This document shows positions 21,453 through 31,000 of a stretch of DNA of 64,000 bases, piece after piece (position 1 is the first letter of the stretch; each line of letters opens with the position of its first letter). The stretch is from Pseudogymnoascus destructans (lineage: Eukaryota; Ascomycota; Leotiomycetes; Thelebolales; Thelebolaceae): positions 62,001 to 126,000 of the forward strand of contig NW_020167531.1 of assembly GCF_001641265.1 (NCBI RefSeq), in the 5' to 3' direction. Under the pieces are notes generated by a model, which was not told where the DNA came from, did no database searches, and worked only from the letters and a program-made list of their open reading frames with translations. The position numbers and the translations under genes are program-made.

Positions 21453-23599
21453 ACGTAGGTCATGGCGTAACGGGGGTAATGGCGTAACGGGGGTAGTGGG
21501 GTCGGAACCACCCCATCAAACCTACAACCCTATTAACTACTACTACTACTATGCTAGAATGGTCCGTCAGAAGAGTATAAAGGCTCAAGAACGCGAAATT
21601 CAAATTCAAAAAGCTATATTAGCTATTAAATCAAATCAATACAAATCAATATATGCTGCTGCAAAAGCTTTAGGGCTACCAGAGGAGACCCTCCGCTGTC
21701 GCATAAATGGAAGGCACACACGTGTAGAAGCACGCCAGCACCAGCAACTCCTATCAAAAACTCAAGAGCAGACCCTCTCAAAGTGGATTAAAGAGCTTAC
21801 TGGAAGTGGTTACGCTCCTAGCCATCGGATATTACGTGAGGTTGCAGAGGAAGTCCGGTCAAACAAGTGTCGGGTCTTCCAAACCCAGGTGAGCCGACCT
21901 ACAGAGTTAGTTGACCAGCTCAGTCAGGTCAACTACCAACCCATCAAACCTGCTATAGACTGGCAGACTCGGCTATTTCTAACTAGTGGCTTGGCAGACC
22001 CCATCAAACCAACCGGCTCAGCAGCAGATCCGACCAACCCAGCAGACCCGACCGACTCAGCAGTCCCGACCGACTCAGCAGACCCGACCAACTCAGCAGA
22101 CCCGACCAACTCAACAGACACAACCTCAAATCCCTAACTTACCTCTTGGGCAAGAGTGGGTGCCACGGTTCATTCAAAGGCATCCTAACTTACGTGTTAA
22201 GTTAGGAAGGAGGGTTGAGGCACAAAGGATGAATGGGGTCACAAAGCAGGTGTTGAAGGCGTGGTTTGATGCGTACAAGAGCCTCACAACAGAGCTAAAA
22301 ATCGAAAATCACAACACCTACAACATGGATGAGACTGGGTTTTCAATTGGAACAATGCAATCAACAAGAATTATCGTGGATTCAAGCCTTAGGACGCGTT
22401 TTCAAGCCCATCCAGGCCGGCAGGAATGGGTGTCTGCTGTTGAGTGCATCTGCATGGATGGAACAACCACCGACCCCCTCATTATCTTCAAGGGACAGAA
22501 TATACTACAGAGCTGGATTCCAAAGGAGGTTATAAGCAAATGGCACTTCTCTGCAAATACAAAAGGGTGGACAAGCAATCTTCATGGATTAGAGTGGCTA
22601 AAACGCGTTTTTGAGCCCTCTACAAGAGCAAAAGCAACACTTCCAAATGGACAACTACAACAAAGGCTCCTTATTTGTGATGGCCATGACAGCCATATAA
22701 GCGGGAGCTTCATATCACACTGCATACAGAATCGCATATCGCTACTTATACTACCTCCACATACCTCTCATGTGTTACAGCCACTTGATGTTGCAATTTT
22801 TGGACCTTTGAAAAAACACCTCACAACAGCCCTCTCGCACCTTAATGAGGCGCAGCTCCTACGCATACAGAAAGCAGAATGGATGGATGCATACATACAA
22901 GCAAGAGCAGCTGCATTTTCAAATTCAAATATAACTTCTGCTTGGAGAGGGAGTGGGTTACAGCCATTCCAGCCACAGACAGTCATACGCGCAGCTACAC
23001 TTCCTACAACAGACGCACCCTTAGAACGGCCAAGGACTCCAACAGAGCATGATATTTTTGAGAAAGTATTTTTGAATAGCAGTCCTCCTCATTTTCAGAC
23101 ACTTCACAAAGCAAATACAGTTCTCTCTTCTACAATAAGTCGTGGTGGTGTTTTGAACACTCCTACAAAGCGATATATTCATAAGTTAGCAGATGAGACA
23201 GAGAGGCTTAACACACGCCACATACTACAGCAAAGAGAGACGGATAACTTGCGCAACATAATTCAGAAAAGAAGGGAGCAAAAGAAGGGTAAAAGAGCTG
23301 TTTTGAAGGGTCAATTCCACATCTCTACAGAAGAACTCCGGTCGCAAGTAGCAGAAGCAGAAGCAGCAACAGCAACAGCTTCACAGAGGCCTAGAACAAC
23401 ACCACGACTTATAGAGGAAGCTACAATTGAGGAAATAGACAGAGAGGGTGAAGAAGAGATATATGACAGCGATTTAGATGAATTAGCCTAGTAGTAATTG
23501 AACAATTTCAATTTTTTAAAGGTGGTAGTGGTTTGATGGGGTGGTTCCGACCCCACTACCCCCGTTACGCCATTACCCCCATTACGCCATGACCTACGT
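21453..23599 (+). mobile_element. pogo-4, Fot1/pogo DNA transposon inside an LTR
   Basis: The terminal repeats start ACGTAGGTCATGGCGTAACG and end with the complement (CATGACCTACGT). Each has a second internal GGCGTAACGGGGGTA block and a GTGGGGTCGGAACCACCCC-like subterminal block. TA lies at 21451-21452 and 23600-23601. The element is 2.15 kb, in the LTR of copy 1, so it is younger than that LTR. Its transposase frame is open after removal of one intron. Confidence 0.93.
21559..23491 (+). CDS. pogo-4 transposase (HTH, CENP-B, DDE)
   Basis: Exon 1 is 21559-21888 and exon 2 is 21998-23491, giving 607 residues. The start is the ATG after a run of TAC codons. The longer frame upstream begins inside the TIR region. 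The 109-nt intron uses GTGAGC, CTAAC and GGCAG and differs from the pogo-2 intron at only about two positions. Exon 1 carries the psq/HTH region (IYAAAKALGLPEETLRCRI) and SGYAPSHRILREVAEEVR. Exon 2 carries the PTQQTR repeat, NMDETGFSIG, ICDGHDSHI and VLQPLDVAIFGPLK. Exon 2 resembles pogo-2 closely, while the first ~80 residues match at only about half the positions. No stop or frameshift is seen, so it may be active. Confidence 0.92.
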
Positions 23600-24385
23600 T
23601 ATACATATTTTGGCTTGTCACACCAACAACAAGAGCAATACTACCCAACGATTGCTACAACCCTCTATGATTCATTACACGTCATTGCTCCTTAGTTACT
23701 GGGCCGATATAACCACATAGCATATCTCTACAACCCTCTATGATTCATTACATGACATCACTCCTTAGTTACTGGGCTAATACTACACATGACATATCTC
23801 TATCAACTAGAGGCCTAGGAACATGAACGATAGCTCCAAAAGCTTCTACAACTGTCTATGATTCATTACACATCATCGCTCCTTAGTTACCCACAAGATT
23901 GGTTAAGTTATGACATAATTTGCTATAGGGGTACTCTGACCTTGGACCTCCTTTCACTTCCTATAGGCTAGGAACCTAGGAGATGGTTCTATGGGATTCT
24001 CTTACGTCGACTACAGTTACCAAGCCTGGTTAGTCATGGAAAGTCTTGGAAAATGAGAGAACTACACTCCTTTAGCATAAATAGGATTGCCCTTTCCTTA
24101 AGAAAGGGCAAGCAGACAATACAGTAAATCGACTATCACATACTTCCACGTCTTTTCCAAGCTTCCAAGCATTGATCTTGTTACTCCTTGTTTCTGAAAA
24201 GTCAGTGAGGTGCTAACCTCTGACTTATCCCTGAGTTCTCAGACTCAACATTTGTTACAACTTGTCTAAACCACTCCACTACATCATACACCTGATTGCT
24301 GCATTGTGGAATAGTCTAAGCTATGACCCTTTGGCTCTGTTTCCTAAGACAGTGTGTTGTCTTAGTAAAATCACCCCTTCCTTGG

Positions 24386-25269
24386 TGTAATGGTGGGTGC
24401 ACCAGATGTGAGAATCTAGCCACCCAAGGAAGGGATGAATTTACTAAGACAACACACTGTCTTAGAAAACAGAGCCAAAGGGTCGTAGCTTAGACTATTC
24501 CACAACGCAGCAATCAGGTGTGTGATGTAGTGAAGTGGTTCAGACCAGTTGCAACAAATGTTGAGTCTGGGAACTCAGGGGTAAGTCAGAGGTTAACACC
24601 TCACTGACTTTTCAGAAACAAGGAGTAACAAGATCAATGCTTGGAAGCTTGGAAAAGACGTGGAAGTATGTGATAGTCGATTTACTGTATTGTCTGCTTT
24701 AAGGAAAGGGCAATCCTATTTATGCTAAAGGAGTGTAGTTCTCTCATTTTCCAAGACTTTCCATGACTAACCAGGCTTGGTAACTGTAGTCGACGTAAGA
24801 GAATCCCATAGAACCATCTCTTGGGTTCCTAGCCTATAGGAAGTGAAAAGGAGGTCCAAGGTCAGAGTACCTATAGATAAATTATGTCATAACTTAACCA
24901 ATCTTGTGGGTAACTAAGGAGTGATGGTGTGTAATGAATCATAGAGGGTTGTAGAAGCTTCTAGAGCTATCGTTCATGTTCCTAGGCCTCTAGTTGGTAG
25001 AGATATGCCATGTGGTAGTATTGGCCCACCCCCTTAAGGAGGAGATTTTCTTAATAACTTGTTCAATGAGTGTCCAAATGATATGCTGTGATGTATGTAG
25101 CATAAACAGATGTAGTAGAAGAGTTTGCAGCAATCGTTGAGTAGTATTGCTTCTGTTGTTGGTGTGATAAGCCAAGATATGTATGGTGACTTGTAGGTTT
25201 GAGGAGGAGATTTCTAAGTTTGCTCTTGAGTTTGATAGCAAACTGAGTGCAACGAATGTCAGTATGACA
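24386..25269 (-). repeat. LTR family A, copy 2, inverted relative to copy 1
   Basis: Read on the plus strand it begins TGTAATGGTGGGTGCACC and ends CAGTATGACA, the reverse complement of the family-A LTR. It directly abuts the truncated end of copy 1, so 23600-24385 and 24386-25190 form a large inverted repeat with a loop of about 35 bp. Half of the CCCTTTC/GAAAGGG hairpin is deleted in this copy. Its right end joins the 35-bp stump of the gypsy 5' LTR. Confidence 0.88.
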
Positions 25270-25304
25270 CCAACTGGCTCCCTATGCCTTGGTGAACCGT
25301 GACA
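25270..25304 (+). repeat. remnant of gypsy 5' LTR
   Basis: These 35 bp (CCAACTGGCTCCCTATGCC then TTGGTGAACCGTGACA) match the last 35 bp of the 3' LTR at 30966-31000, with one difference (CTC against CGC). The rest of the 5' LTR is missing, and the LTR family-A copy 2 takes its place. The internal region starts at 25305. Confidence 0.85.
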
Positions 25305-25646
25305 TAAAACTCAATCTCTCTTATACCTCTTTTCCTGCTCTTTGAGCTGAACACTCTTCTGAAATCGAAATCGAAATCCACTCTTTGAAAACCCCAGAAC
25401 CAGAAACCTTATCCTGAAGTCGATTCCAGGACGATCTCAAGGCAACCCCTCAAAGTTGGCTTTCGACAGTCAGCTCGACACACACACACCACCTTCGCAA
25501 GTCAGACCTTTTACAACGCTCCCTCGACAAGGATATAACTGTGAGGGAAGTGCGCTCTTCTCGAGTGGCTCCTACGGCACAATAGGGCCTTTGGCAATAT
25601 GTGTCTGACTTGACGATATAAACCGAAATTGAAATAGCAACTCGCT

Positions 25647-26864
25647 ATGGCTTATACAGCTGAAGAAAAAGCTGCAATGGCAGCTCGAAATGATCCAGAA
25701 CAAGACCAGGAATCCCTGGCAGAAGGAGCATCAATTCCAAGCTCTGCAAACCAAACCAATGAACTTCATGATCCTAATTTCAAATCCGAAACCTTCCTTC
25801 ACACTCTGGGCAAAACAGCTCAAGAGAGACATGAATCTATACTTGCAAATCGACATGAAAAGGCTGAATGGAATGTTGAAACCTTTGACGAATTCCAGAA
25901 ACTATCTGTCGCCAACCAGAAAATGGCATGGACTTTGCACAAGAACATTCTTCGGGACTATTTGGCCCTAGCAGAGGACTCAAATTCGATACTGGCTGAA
26001 AAGGATGATGCCATTCTCCAGTTACAGGAACTGATCCAGAGCAACGAGCAACAAATCACAGAGCAACAAACAATTCAGAAATATCTTGAAAAGCAAACCC
26101 AACAAGCTCTGAAGAATGAACCAGGACACCACTCTCACAGTCGACTGTCAGCTCGGATTCCAGACCCTCCAATCCTCACAGATGGGATAGAGCCAGCATT
26201 TGAAGACTGGGTTGTGAAAATTCGCCTCAAGCTCGAAGCCAACATTGATCATTTTCCAACACAGACTTTACAAATGAGCTACATTCAGAGTCGACTGGGA
26301 GGACTGGCAGTTCGACATGTCAATCCAAGGCTTCGACCAAACTCTACAAACAAATTGCAGACAGCAGAAGAAATTCTCGAACTTTTGGAAAAAGTCTTCA
26401 GTGATCCCGATCGAAGGCACACAGCTCAAACTGAGTATCGAAAGCTGTATCAGAGAAACAACACCTTTGCAGTGTTCTGGGCTGAGTTCCAAAGGCTCAC
26501 GACAGAGCTTGATTACTCTGAAGAAACTTTGCTGGATGACTTGCGCTTCAAAGTCAACCAACAGATGCAGAAAGCCTTAGTGGCTGAAGTTGGAGCTACT
26601 ACACTTCACGAGTTTGCAAAGAAATGCATGCTCATCGACCAGAACATTCAGCGGATCAAGGAACAAGAAGACAAAAGGAAGCCAAAGTCATTTTCGAACA
26701 ACATGGGCCAAACTCAAAATCAGGGCCAGGCACTTCGAACTTCAATCCCTCAACCTACAATGGATTCGAACATGCAAAACAAGACGCAGAAGCTGTATCG
26801 ACCACCGCATCAAGATTCAGCAAAAGAAATGCTCATGAAACTTGGGAAATGCTTCATATGCTGA
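25647..26864 (+). CDS. gypsy Gag, stop codon inside the zinc knuckle
   Basis: The ORF starts MAYTAEEKAAMAARNDPEQ and codes for 405 residues. It has a coiled segment (ILAEKDDAILQLQELIQS), then a Retrotrans_gag-type region (about 165-330; FEDWVVKIRLKLEAN, FAVFWAEFQRLTTELDYSE, LHEFAKKCMLIDQNIQR), and then the nucleocapsid region. The CCHC knuckle reads C-FIC, then TGA at 26862-26864, then QNGHRARVCP in the same frame. The stop therefore lies exactly between the second Cys and the His. The frame continues to TAG at 26961-26963, overlapping the start of the pol frame. The TGA could be a point mutation or a read-through site. Gag would package the element RNA in the cytoplasm. Confidence 0.88.
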   Translation: MAYTAEEKAAMAARNDPEQDQESLAEGASIPSSANQTNELHDPNFKSETFLHTLGKTAQERHESILANRHEKAEWNVETFDEFQKLSVANQKMAWTLHKNILRDYLALAEDSNSILAEKDDAILQLQELIQSNEQQITEQQTIQKYLEKQTQQALKNEPGHHSHSRLSARIPDPPILTDGIEPAFEDWVVKIRLKLEANIDHFPTQTLQMSYIQSRLGGLAVRHVNPRLRPNSTNKLQTAEEILELLEKVFSDPDRRHTAQTEYRKLYQRNNTFAVFWAEFQRLTTELDYSEETLLDDLRFKVNQQMQKALVAEVGATTLHEFAKKCMLIDQNIQRIKEQEDKRKPKSFSNNMGQTQNQGQALRTSIPQPTMDSNMQNKTQKLYRPPHQDSAKEMLMKLGKCFIC

Positions 26865-26935
26865 CAAAATGGACATCGAGCTCGAGTCTGTCCCCAGAAG
26901 CTCAAAGCTCAAGTGAATGAGGTATCTACAGCTGA

Positions 26936-29900
26936 GTCTATCATCGATTCAGAAAACGAATAGCCTCTAGACAAGTCATCACTAGAGGCAGTGCAGCCAG
27001 AATTGCAGCTTCTTCCTCGAGATCCAGTTTTGATCCGGACACCCCTTTCTTAGCTACTTGTAGAATAGGAAAATACAAAGCTATTGTCCATGCATTGATC
27101 GATACTGGTGCCACAGGTGGAAACTTCATTAATGCTGCTGATGCAGAAAGAATATGTGAAATCGAAGGGATAGCCCCAGTCGAACTTGTGAAGCCAAAAC
27201 AAGTTGAAGGATTCAATGGAGAGGCTGCCCCTGCTATCACACATGCTATATATCCTCGACTACAAGTGGGAGAGCATGTGGAAAGCCTATGTCCATTATT
27301 CATTACTTCGCTGGGAAAACATTCCATCATTCTCGGGAAAGCTTGGATGAAGCAACATGGAGTTGTTCTCGATATGATCAATGATCAAGTCCTCTTCACT
27401 GGAGATTATTGCAACCATTCTATACCAGATCGAGCCCTCGAAACAGAGCCTATATCTAAAAGCGAAAGACAAAGGCCAAAGAAGAAAGCCAAAGAAATGC
27501 CTCCTCCGGAACCTGCTCCGAAAGTGGAAAAACCAAAACCTTGCACCATAGCAATGATTGGTGCAGCACCATTTCGAATGCTCATGAAGCAAAGAGGAGC
27601 TCAAGTCTTTGCTATATTAATGAAGGACATAATCGAGCACAAGAACAAGACCAAAACTGAAGAAATTGACTCTCGACTGATCCTTCCGAAGGAATTTCAT
27701 GAATTTTTGGATGTTTTTTCAAAAATGGCAGCAGACAAGCTACCTCCCCATCGACCTTCAGACCATCATATTGAACTCGAAGGTGACGCAAAGCTGGGAT
27801 ATGCACCACTCTGGAATATGTCAAAGGAAGAACTTGATTTGGTCGAAGAATATGTCTTCGAGCACTTGTCAAAAGGGTTCATTGAAGCAAGCAAAGCCCC
27901 ATACTCTTCACCCATTATGTTTGTGAGAAAGCCAGGTGGTGGTCTTCGATTCTGTGTTGACTACAGGAAGCTAAATGCCATAACGAAAAAGGATCGATAT
28001 CCCATACCACTCATTGATGAAACGCTGGCCCAAGTCATAGGAGCAAAATATCTCACCAAACTGGACATTCGACATGCCTTCAATCGAATTCGAATGCAGA
28101 CAGAAGAAGATGAAGACCTCACTACATTCAGAACTCGATTTGGATTCTACAAATACAAGGTCATGCCCTTCGGACTCACAAATGGTCCAGCAACATTCCA
28201 GAGGTACATGAATGAAACCCTCATGGATTACCTCAACCAATTCGTCACCGCATACATGGATGACATTCTTATCTACAGTGCTACTCGAGCGGAGCATACA
28301 GAGCACATAAGGAAAGTCCTACAGAAGCTTCGAGAAGCTGGACTGCAAGCAGATATCTCAAAATGTGAGTTTTTCGTCCAAGAAACCAAATTCCTAGGAC
28401 TCATCGTGGGAGTCAATGGCATTCGCATGGACCCTGCAAAGGTTTCTACTATATTGGAATGGCGAACTCCAAAATCGCTCAGGGATATACAAGCTTTCAT
28501 TGGATTCTGCAATTTCTATCGAAGGTTCATCCGAAATTACTCCAGCATCATGAGGCCATTGGTGAACCTTACCAGAAAGGATCAGATATTCGAATGGACT
28601 CATGCATGCCAAACTGCATTTGAGCTGTTGAAACAAACAGTCACAGAAGCTCCTGTCTTGAGGCATTTCGATAGAAACAAGACAGCCTATGTCGAAGCAG
28701 ATTCCTCAGACTTCATCTCATCACAAAAAGATGATCAAGGGGTTCTACATCCAGTGGCATACTTCTCGAAAAAGCTAGCACCTGCAGAATGCAATTACGA
28801 GATATATGACAAGGAATTGCTTGCAATCATCAGATGTTTCGAAGCATGGAGACCAGAACTTGAAGGGACAGATTTTCCAGTCCAAGTCTTGTCTGATCAC
28901 AAAAGCTTGGAATACTTCATGTCCACCAAAAAGCTGACAAGAAGACAAGCTCGATGGGCTGAATTCCTCTCTCGATACAACTTCCAGATCATCTATAGGC
29001 CTGGGAAGCAAAATGGAAAAGCAGATGCTTTGACTCGAAGGCCTGGTGACAGACCAGAAGGCAATGATGAGGATGATCGACAAAAGCAACAGCTTCAGGT
29101 GTTGCTACCACCTTCGAGGCTACATCCAGACATTCAGAAACTCAAAGAACAAGGCCAAACAGCTCAGCTAGCTCCAGTGGAAACTCATATCAGAGAAATG
29201 ACAATTCTTGAGAAAATCCAAAAGTCTCAACTGGAAGACAAATTCTGCAAGGCTACACTACAGAAGCTTGAGAATGGTGATCGAACAAGCAAAGAGGTTG
29301 CATTGGCTTATTGCGAACTCAAAAACGGCATGCTAGAATATCAAAATCGAGTTTGGGTGCCAGAAACCATTCAGGTGGACTTGTTGAGAGAAGTTCATGA
29401 ACAACCTTCTATGGGACATCCAGGAGCTCGAAAGATGCTGCGAGTCATGAAACAGCACTATTACTGGCCAAACATGGACAAAACAATAATTCGATATATC
29501 AAAAACTGCCATAGTTGTCGAAGATCGAAACCATCTCGAGATTCCTACAATGGACTTCTACAACCAATCTCTATTGACAGTCGACCATGGATGGATATAT
29601 CAATGGATTTCGTGACAGGATTACCACTCTGTGAAGGGAACAATGCTATCTTGGTTGTTGCATGCAGGTTGACGAAAGAAAGACATTTCATTCCGTGTTT
29701 CGCTGGGCAAGAAGGGACTACTGCAGAAGCTACAGCACAGCTCTTACTTCGACATGTATGGAAGCACCATGGTCTACCAAACTCGATAATATCAGACAGA
29801 GGTCCTCAGTTCATTGCAGAAGTCTGGAGTTTGCTCTGCAAAATTTGGAAAATTTCGGCCAAACTTTCAACTGCCTTCCACCAAGAAACAGATGGACAGA

Positions 29901-30664
29901 CTGAGCGATTCAATGCAGAGCTCGAACGCTACTTGCAAGCTCATGTGAACTATCTTCAAGACAATTGGGTTTTATACTTGTGCATGGCGGAGTTTGCTGC
30001 CAACAGTTTGCCATCAGATGCAACCAAGACAAGTGCGTTTTTTGCGAACAAGGGCTATGAACCAAGAATGAGCTTCGATACAGAGCAGCAAGCATATCAC
30101 GAAGCCAAACAAGAGCACAAGAACATAGCTCAGACCATGGCAAAGGTTTGGGAGTTTCTGCAGGATGAAATCACGCTCTCGCAAGCAAAAATGGAACATT
30201 TCGCGAACAAGAAAAGGAAACCTGCACCACGCTATCAAGTGGGAGACAGAGTATGGCTTTCAACTCGAAATATAAAGACACAGAGGCCATCAAAGAAGCT
30301 AGACCACAAGCAAGTGGGACCTTCTGAAATTCTAGAGCGAATTGGGCAAGTTGCATATCGGCTCAAACTTCCAAACAGCATGAAGATTCATCCAGTATTT
30401 CATGCCAATCTATTAAGACTTGACTCGAATGATGCAATCGAAGGGCAGCAACAGGAACCAGAGCCTCCAGTCATTGTCAATGGCGAAGAGGAGTGGGAAG
30501 TGGACGAAATCCTCGACTCAAAAGTTATTCGAAAGAAGCTTTTCTACAAGGCAGCTTGGAAGAACTATCCACCGGATGAGACATGGTATACTGCAGAGAG
30601 CTTTGAAAATTCTCCAGAAGTTACCCAAGCATATCACAGAAAATACCCTCAGAAACCAAAATGA
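26936..30664 (+). CDS. gypsy Pol: protease, RT, RNase H, integrase, chromodomain
   Basis: The frame opens at 26936, in the -1 frame relative to gag and overlapping it by 28 bp. It runs to 30664, about 1,240 codons, and probably is expressed as Gag-Pol. Protease: ALIDTGATGGNFI. Reverse transcriptase: FCVDYRKLNAITKKDRYP, KLDIRHAFNRIRM, FGLTNGPATFQ and YMDDILIYS. RNase H: VEADSSDFISSQ, then YEIYDKELLAI and LSDHKSLEYF. The first RNase H block seems a few residues shorter than usual. Integrase: zinc-binding GHPGARKMLR with CHSCRRSK, then MDISMDFVTGLP, ISDRGPQF and TDGQTERFN for the D,D35E set. The C-terminus (EEWEVDEILDSK, AAWKNYPPDETWYTAES) is a chromodomain that usually guides integration to marked chromatin. 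All catalytic blocks are present. Confidence 0.93.
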   Translation, partial: VYHRFRKRIASRQVITRGSAARIAASSSRSSFDPDTPFLATCRIGKYKAIVHALIDTGATGGNFINAADAERICEIEGIAPVELVKPKQVEGFNGEAAPAITHAIYPRLQVGEHVESLCPLFITSLGKHSIILGKAWMKQHGVVLDMINDQVLFTGDYCNHSIPDRALETEPISKSERQRPKKKAKEMPPPEPAPKVEKPKPCTIAMIGAAPFRMLMKQRGAQVFAILMKDIIEHKNKTKTEEIDSRLILPKEFHEFLDVFSKMAADKLPPHRPSDHHIELEGDAKLGYAPLWNMSKEELDLVEEYVFEHLSKGFIEASKAPYSSPIMFVRKPGGGLRFCVDYRKLNAITKKDRYPIPLIDETLAQVIGAKYLTKLDIRHAFNRIRMQTEEDEDLTTFRTRFGFYKYKVMPFGLTNGPATFQRYMNETLMDYLNQFVTAYMDDILIYSATRAEHTEHIRKVLQKLREAGLQADISKCEFFVQETKFLGLIVGVNGIRMDPAKVSTILEWRTPKSLRDIQAFIGFCNFYRRFIRNYSSIMRPLVNLTRKDQIFEWTHACQTAFELLKQTVTEAPVLRHFDRNKTAYVEADSSDFISSQKDDQGVLHPVAYFSKKLAPAECNYEIYDKELLAIIRCFEAWRPELEGTDFPVQVLSDHKSLEYFMSTKKLTRRQARWAEFLSRYNFQIIYRPGKQNGKADALTRRPGDRPEGNDEDDRQKQQLQVLLPPSRLHPDIQKLKEQGQTAQLAPVETHIREMTILEKIQKSQLEDKFCKATLQKLENGDRTSKEVALAYCELKNGMLEYQNRVWVPETIQVDLLREVHEQPSMGHPGARKMLRVMKQHYYWPNMDKTIIRYIKNCHSCRRSKPSRDSYNGLLQPISIDSRPWMDISMDFVTGLPLCEGNNAILVVACRLTKERHFIPCFAGQEGTTAEATAQLLLRHVWKHHGLPNSIISDRGPQFIAEVWSLLCKIWKISAKLSTAFHQETDGQTERFNAELERYLQAHVNYLQDNWVLYLCMAEFAANSLPSDATKTSAFFANKGYEPRMSFDTEQQAYHEAKQEHKNIAQTMAKVWEFLQDEITLSQAKMEHFANKKRKPAPRYQVGDRVWLSTRNIKTQRPSKKLDHKQVGPSEILERIGQVAYRLKLPNSMKIHPVFHANLLRLDSNDAIEGQQQEPEPPVIVNGEEEWEVDEILDSKVIRKKLFYKAAWKNYPPDETWYTAESFENSPEVTQAYHRKYPQKPK

Positions 30665-30724
30665 GAGCTGGAGACAATTGTTTTTTTTTTTAAAATGGGA
30701 TTTCTTGATCAGGAGATCAACTCT

Positions 30725-31000
30725 GGAGTAGGGGGGGGGTAATGTTACGATATCAAGTGCGCCTTGCAGCTCGAGTGGGGGTTCAGGGGTGTGGGGAGCT
30801 TTCCGGGGTTGGAGCGAAGTTTTCAGTTGTGGAGTGAATTCTCAGAACTGGTCTTGCTAAAGAGAATTCACTCCACAACAACATAGCTGTATATAGATTG
30901 AGCCACTGCTCGAGTGCTCCTCTTCTCTTTCCTTTCTTCTCTAGATTGAGTTTAATTCATAATACCCAACTGGCGCCCTATGCCTTGGTGAACCGTGACA
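30725..31000 (+). repeat. polypurine tract and 3' LTR of the gypsy element
   Basis: GGAGTAGGGGGGGGGTAA (30725-30742) is the plus-strand primer site. The LTR follows at once, TGTTACGATATCAAGTGCGC at 30743, and ends GGTGAACCGTGACA at 31000. At 258 bp it is short. It contains a weak TATA-like GTATATAGATTG near 30890. Confidence 0.85.

Larger units (their letters stand above)
21367..24385 (+). repeat. LTR family A, copy 1, split by pogo-4, 3' end truncated
   Basis: The LTR begins TGTCATACTGACATTCG at 21367 and runs to 21452, is interrupted by pogo-4, and resumes at 23600. It stops at CCCTTCCTTGG (24385), without the usual TGCACCCACCATTACA end. Removing pogo-4 with one TA restores GTCAC-TA-TACATATT, which is exactly the sequence of the uninterrupted copy at 41873-42841. 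Like other copies it carries a TATA-like CATAAATAGG and, just after it, a hairpin made of CCCTTTC, TTAAG and GAAAGGG. Confidence 0.85.
25270..31000 (+). mobile_element. Ty3/gypsy chromovirus-type retrotransposon, 5' LTR truncated
   Basis: The element has a 3' LTR of 258 bp and only the last 35 bp of its 5' LTR. Between them lie gag and pol in the order protease, reverse transcriptase, RNase H, integrase, chromodomain, which is the chromovirus order. A polypurine tract precedes the 3' LTR. Pol is uninterrupted for more than 1,200 codons and gag has one in-frame stop. Without a full 5' LTR and promoter this copy is unlikely to move by itself. Confidence 0.93.

Noticed and set aside
24990..25241. 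An 83-codon ORF repeated in LTR copies (also at 39079, 44321, 44729)
   Set aside because: It starts at TTG, lies wholly in the non-coding LTR, and is broken or absent in other copies. Repetition comes from the LTR itself, not from selection on a protein.
26936..26963. A programmed -1 frameshift slippery site at the gag-pol overlap
   Set aside because: The overlap and -1 phase fit, but the nearest A-run (GAAAAC in TCA GAA AAC GAA) is not in the X XXY YYZ register. No clear stem-loop was seen by eye. I cannot claim a signal.
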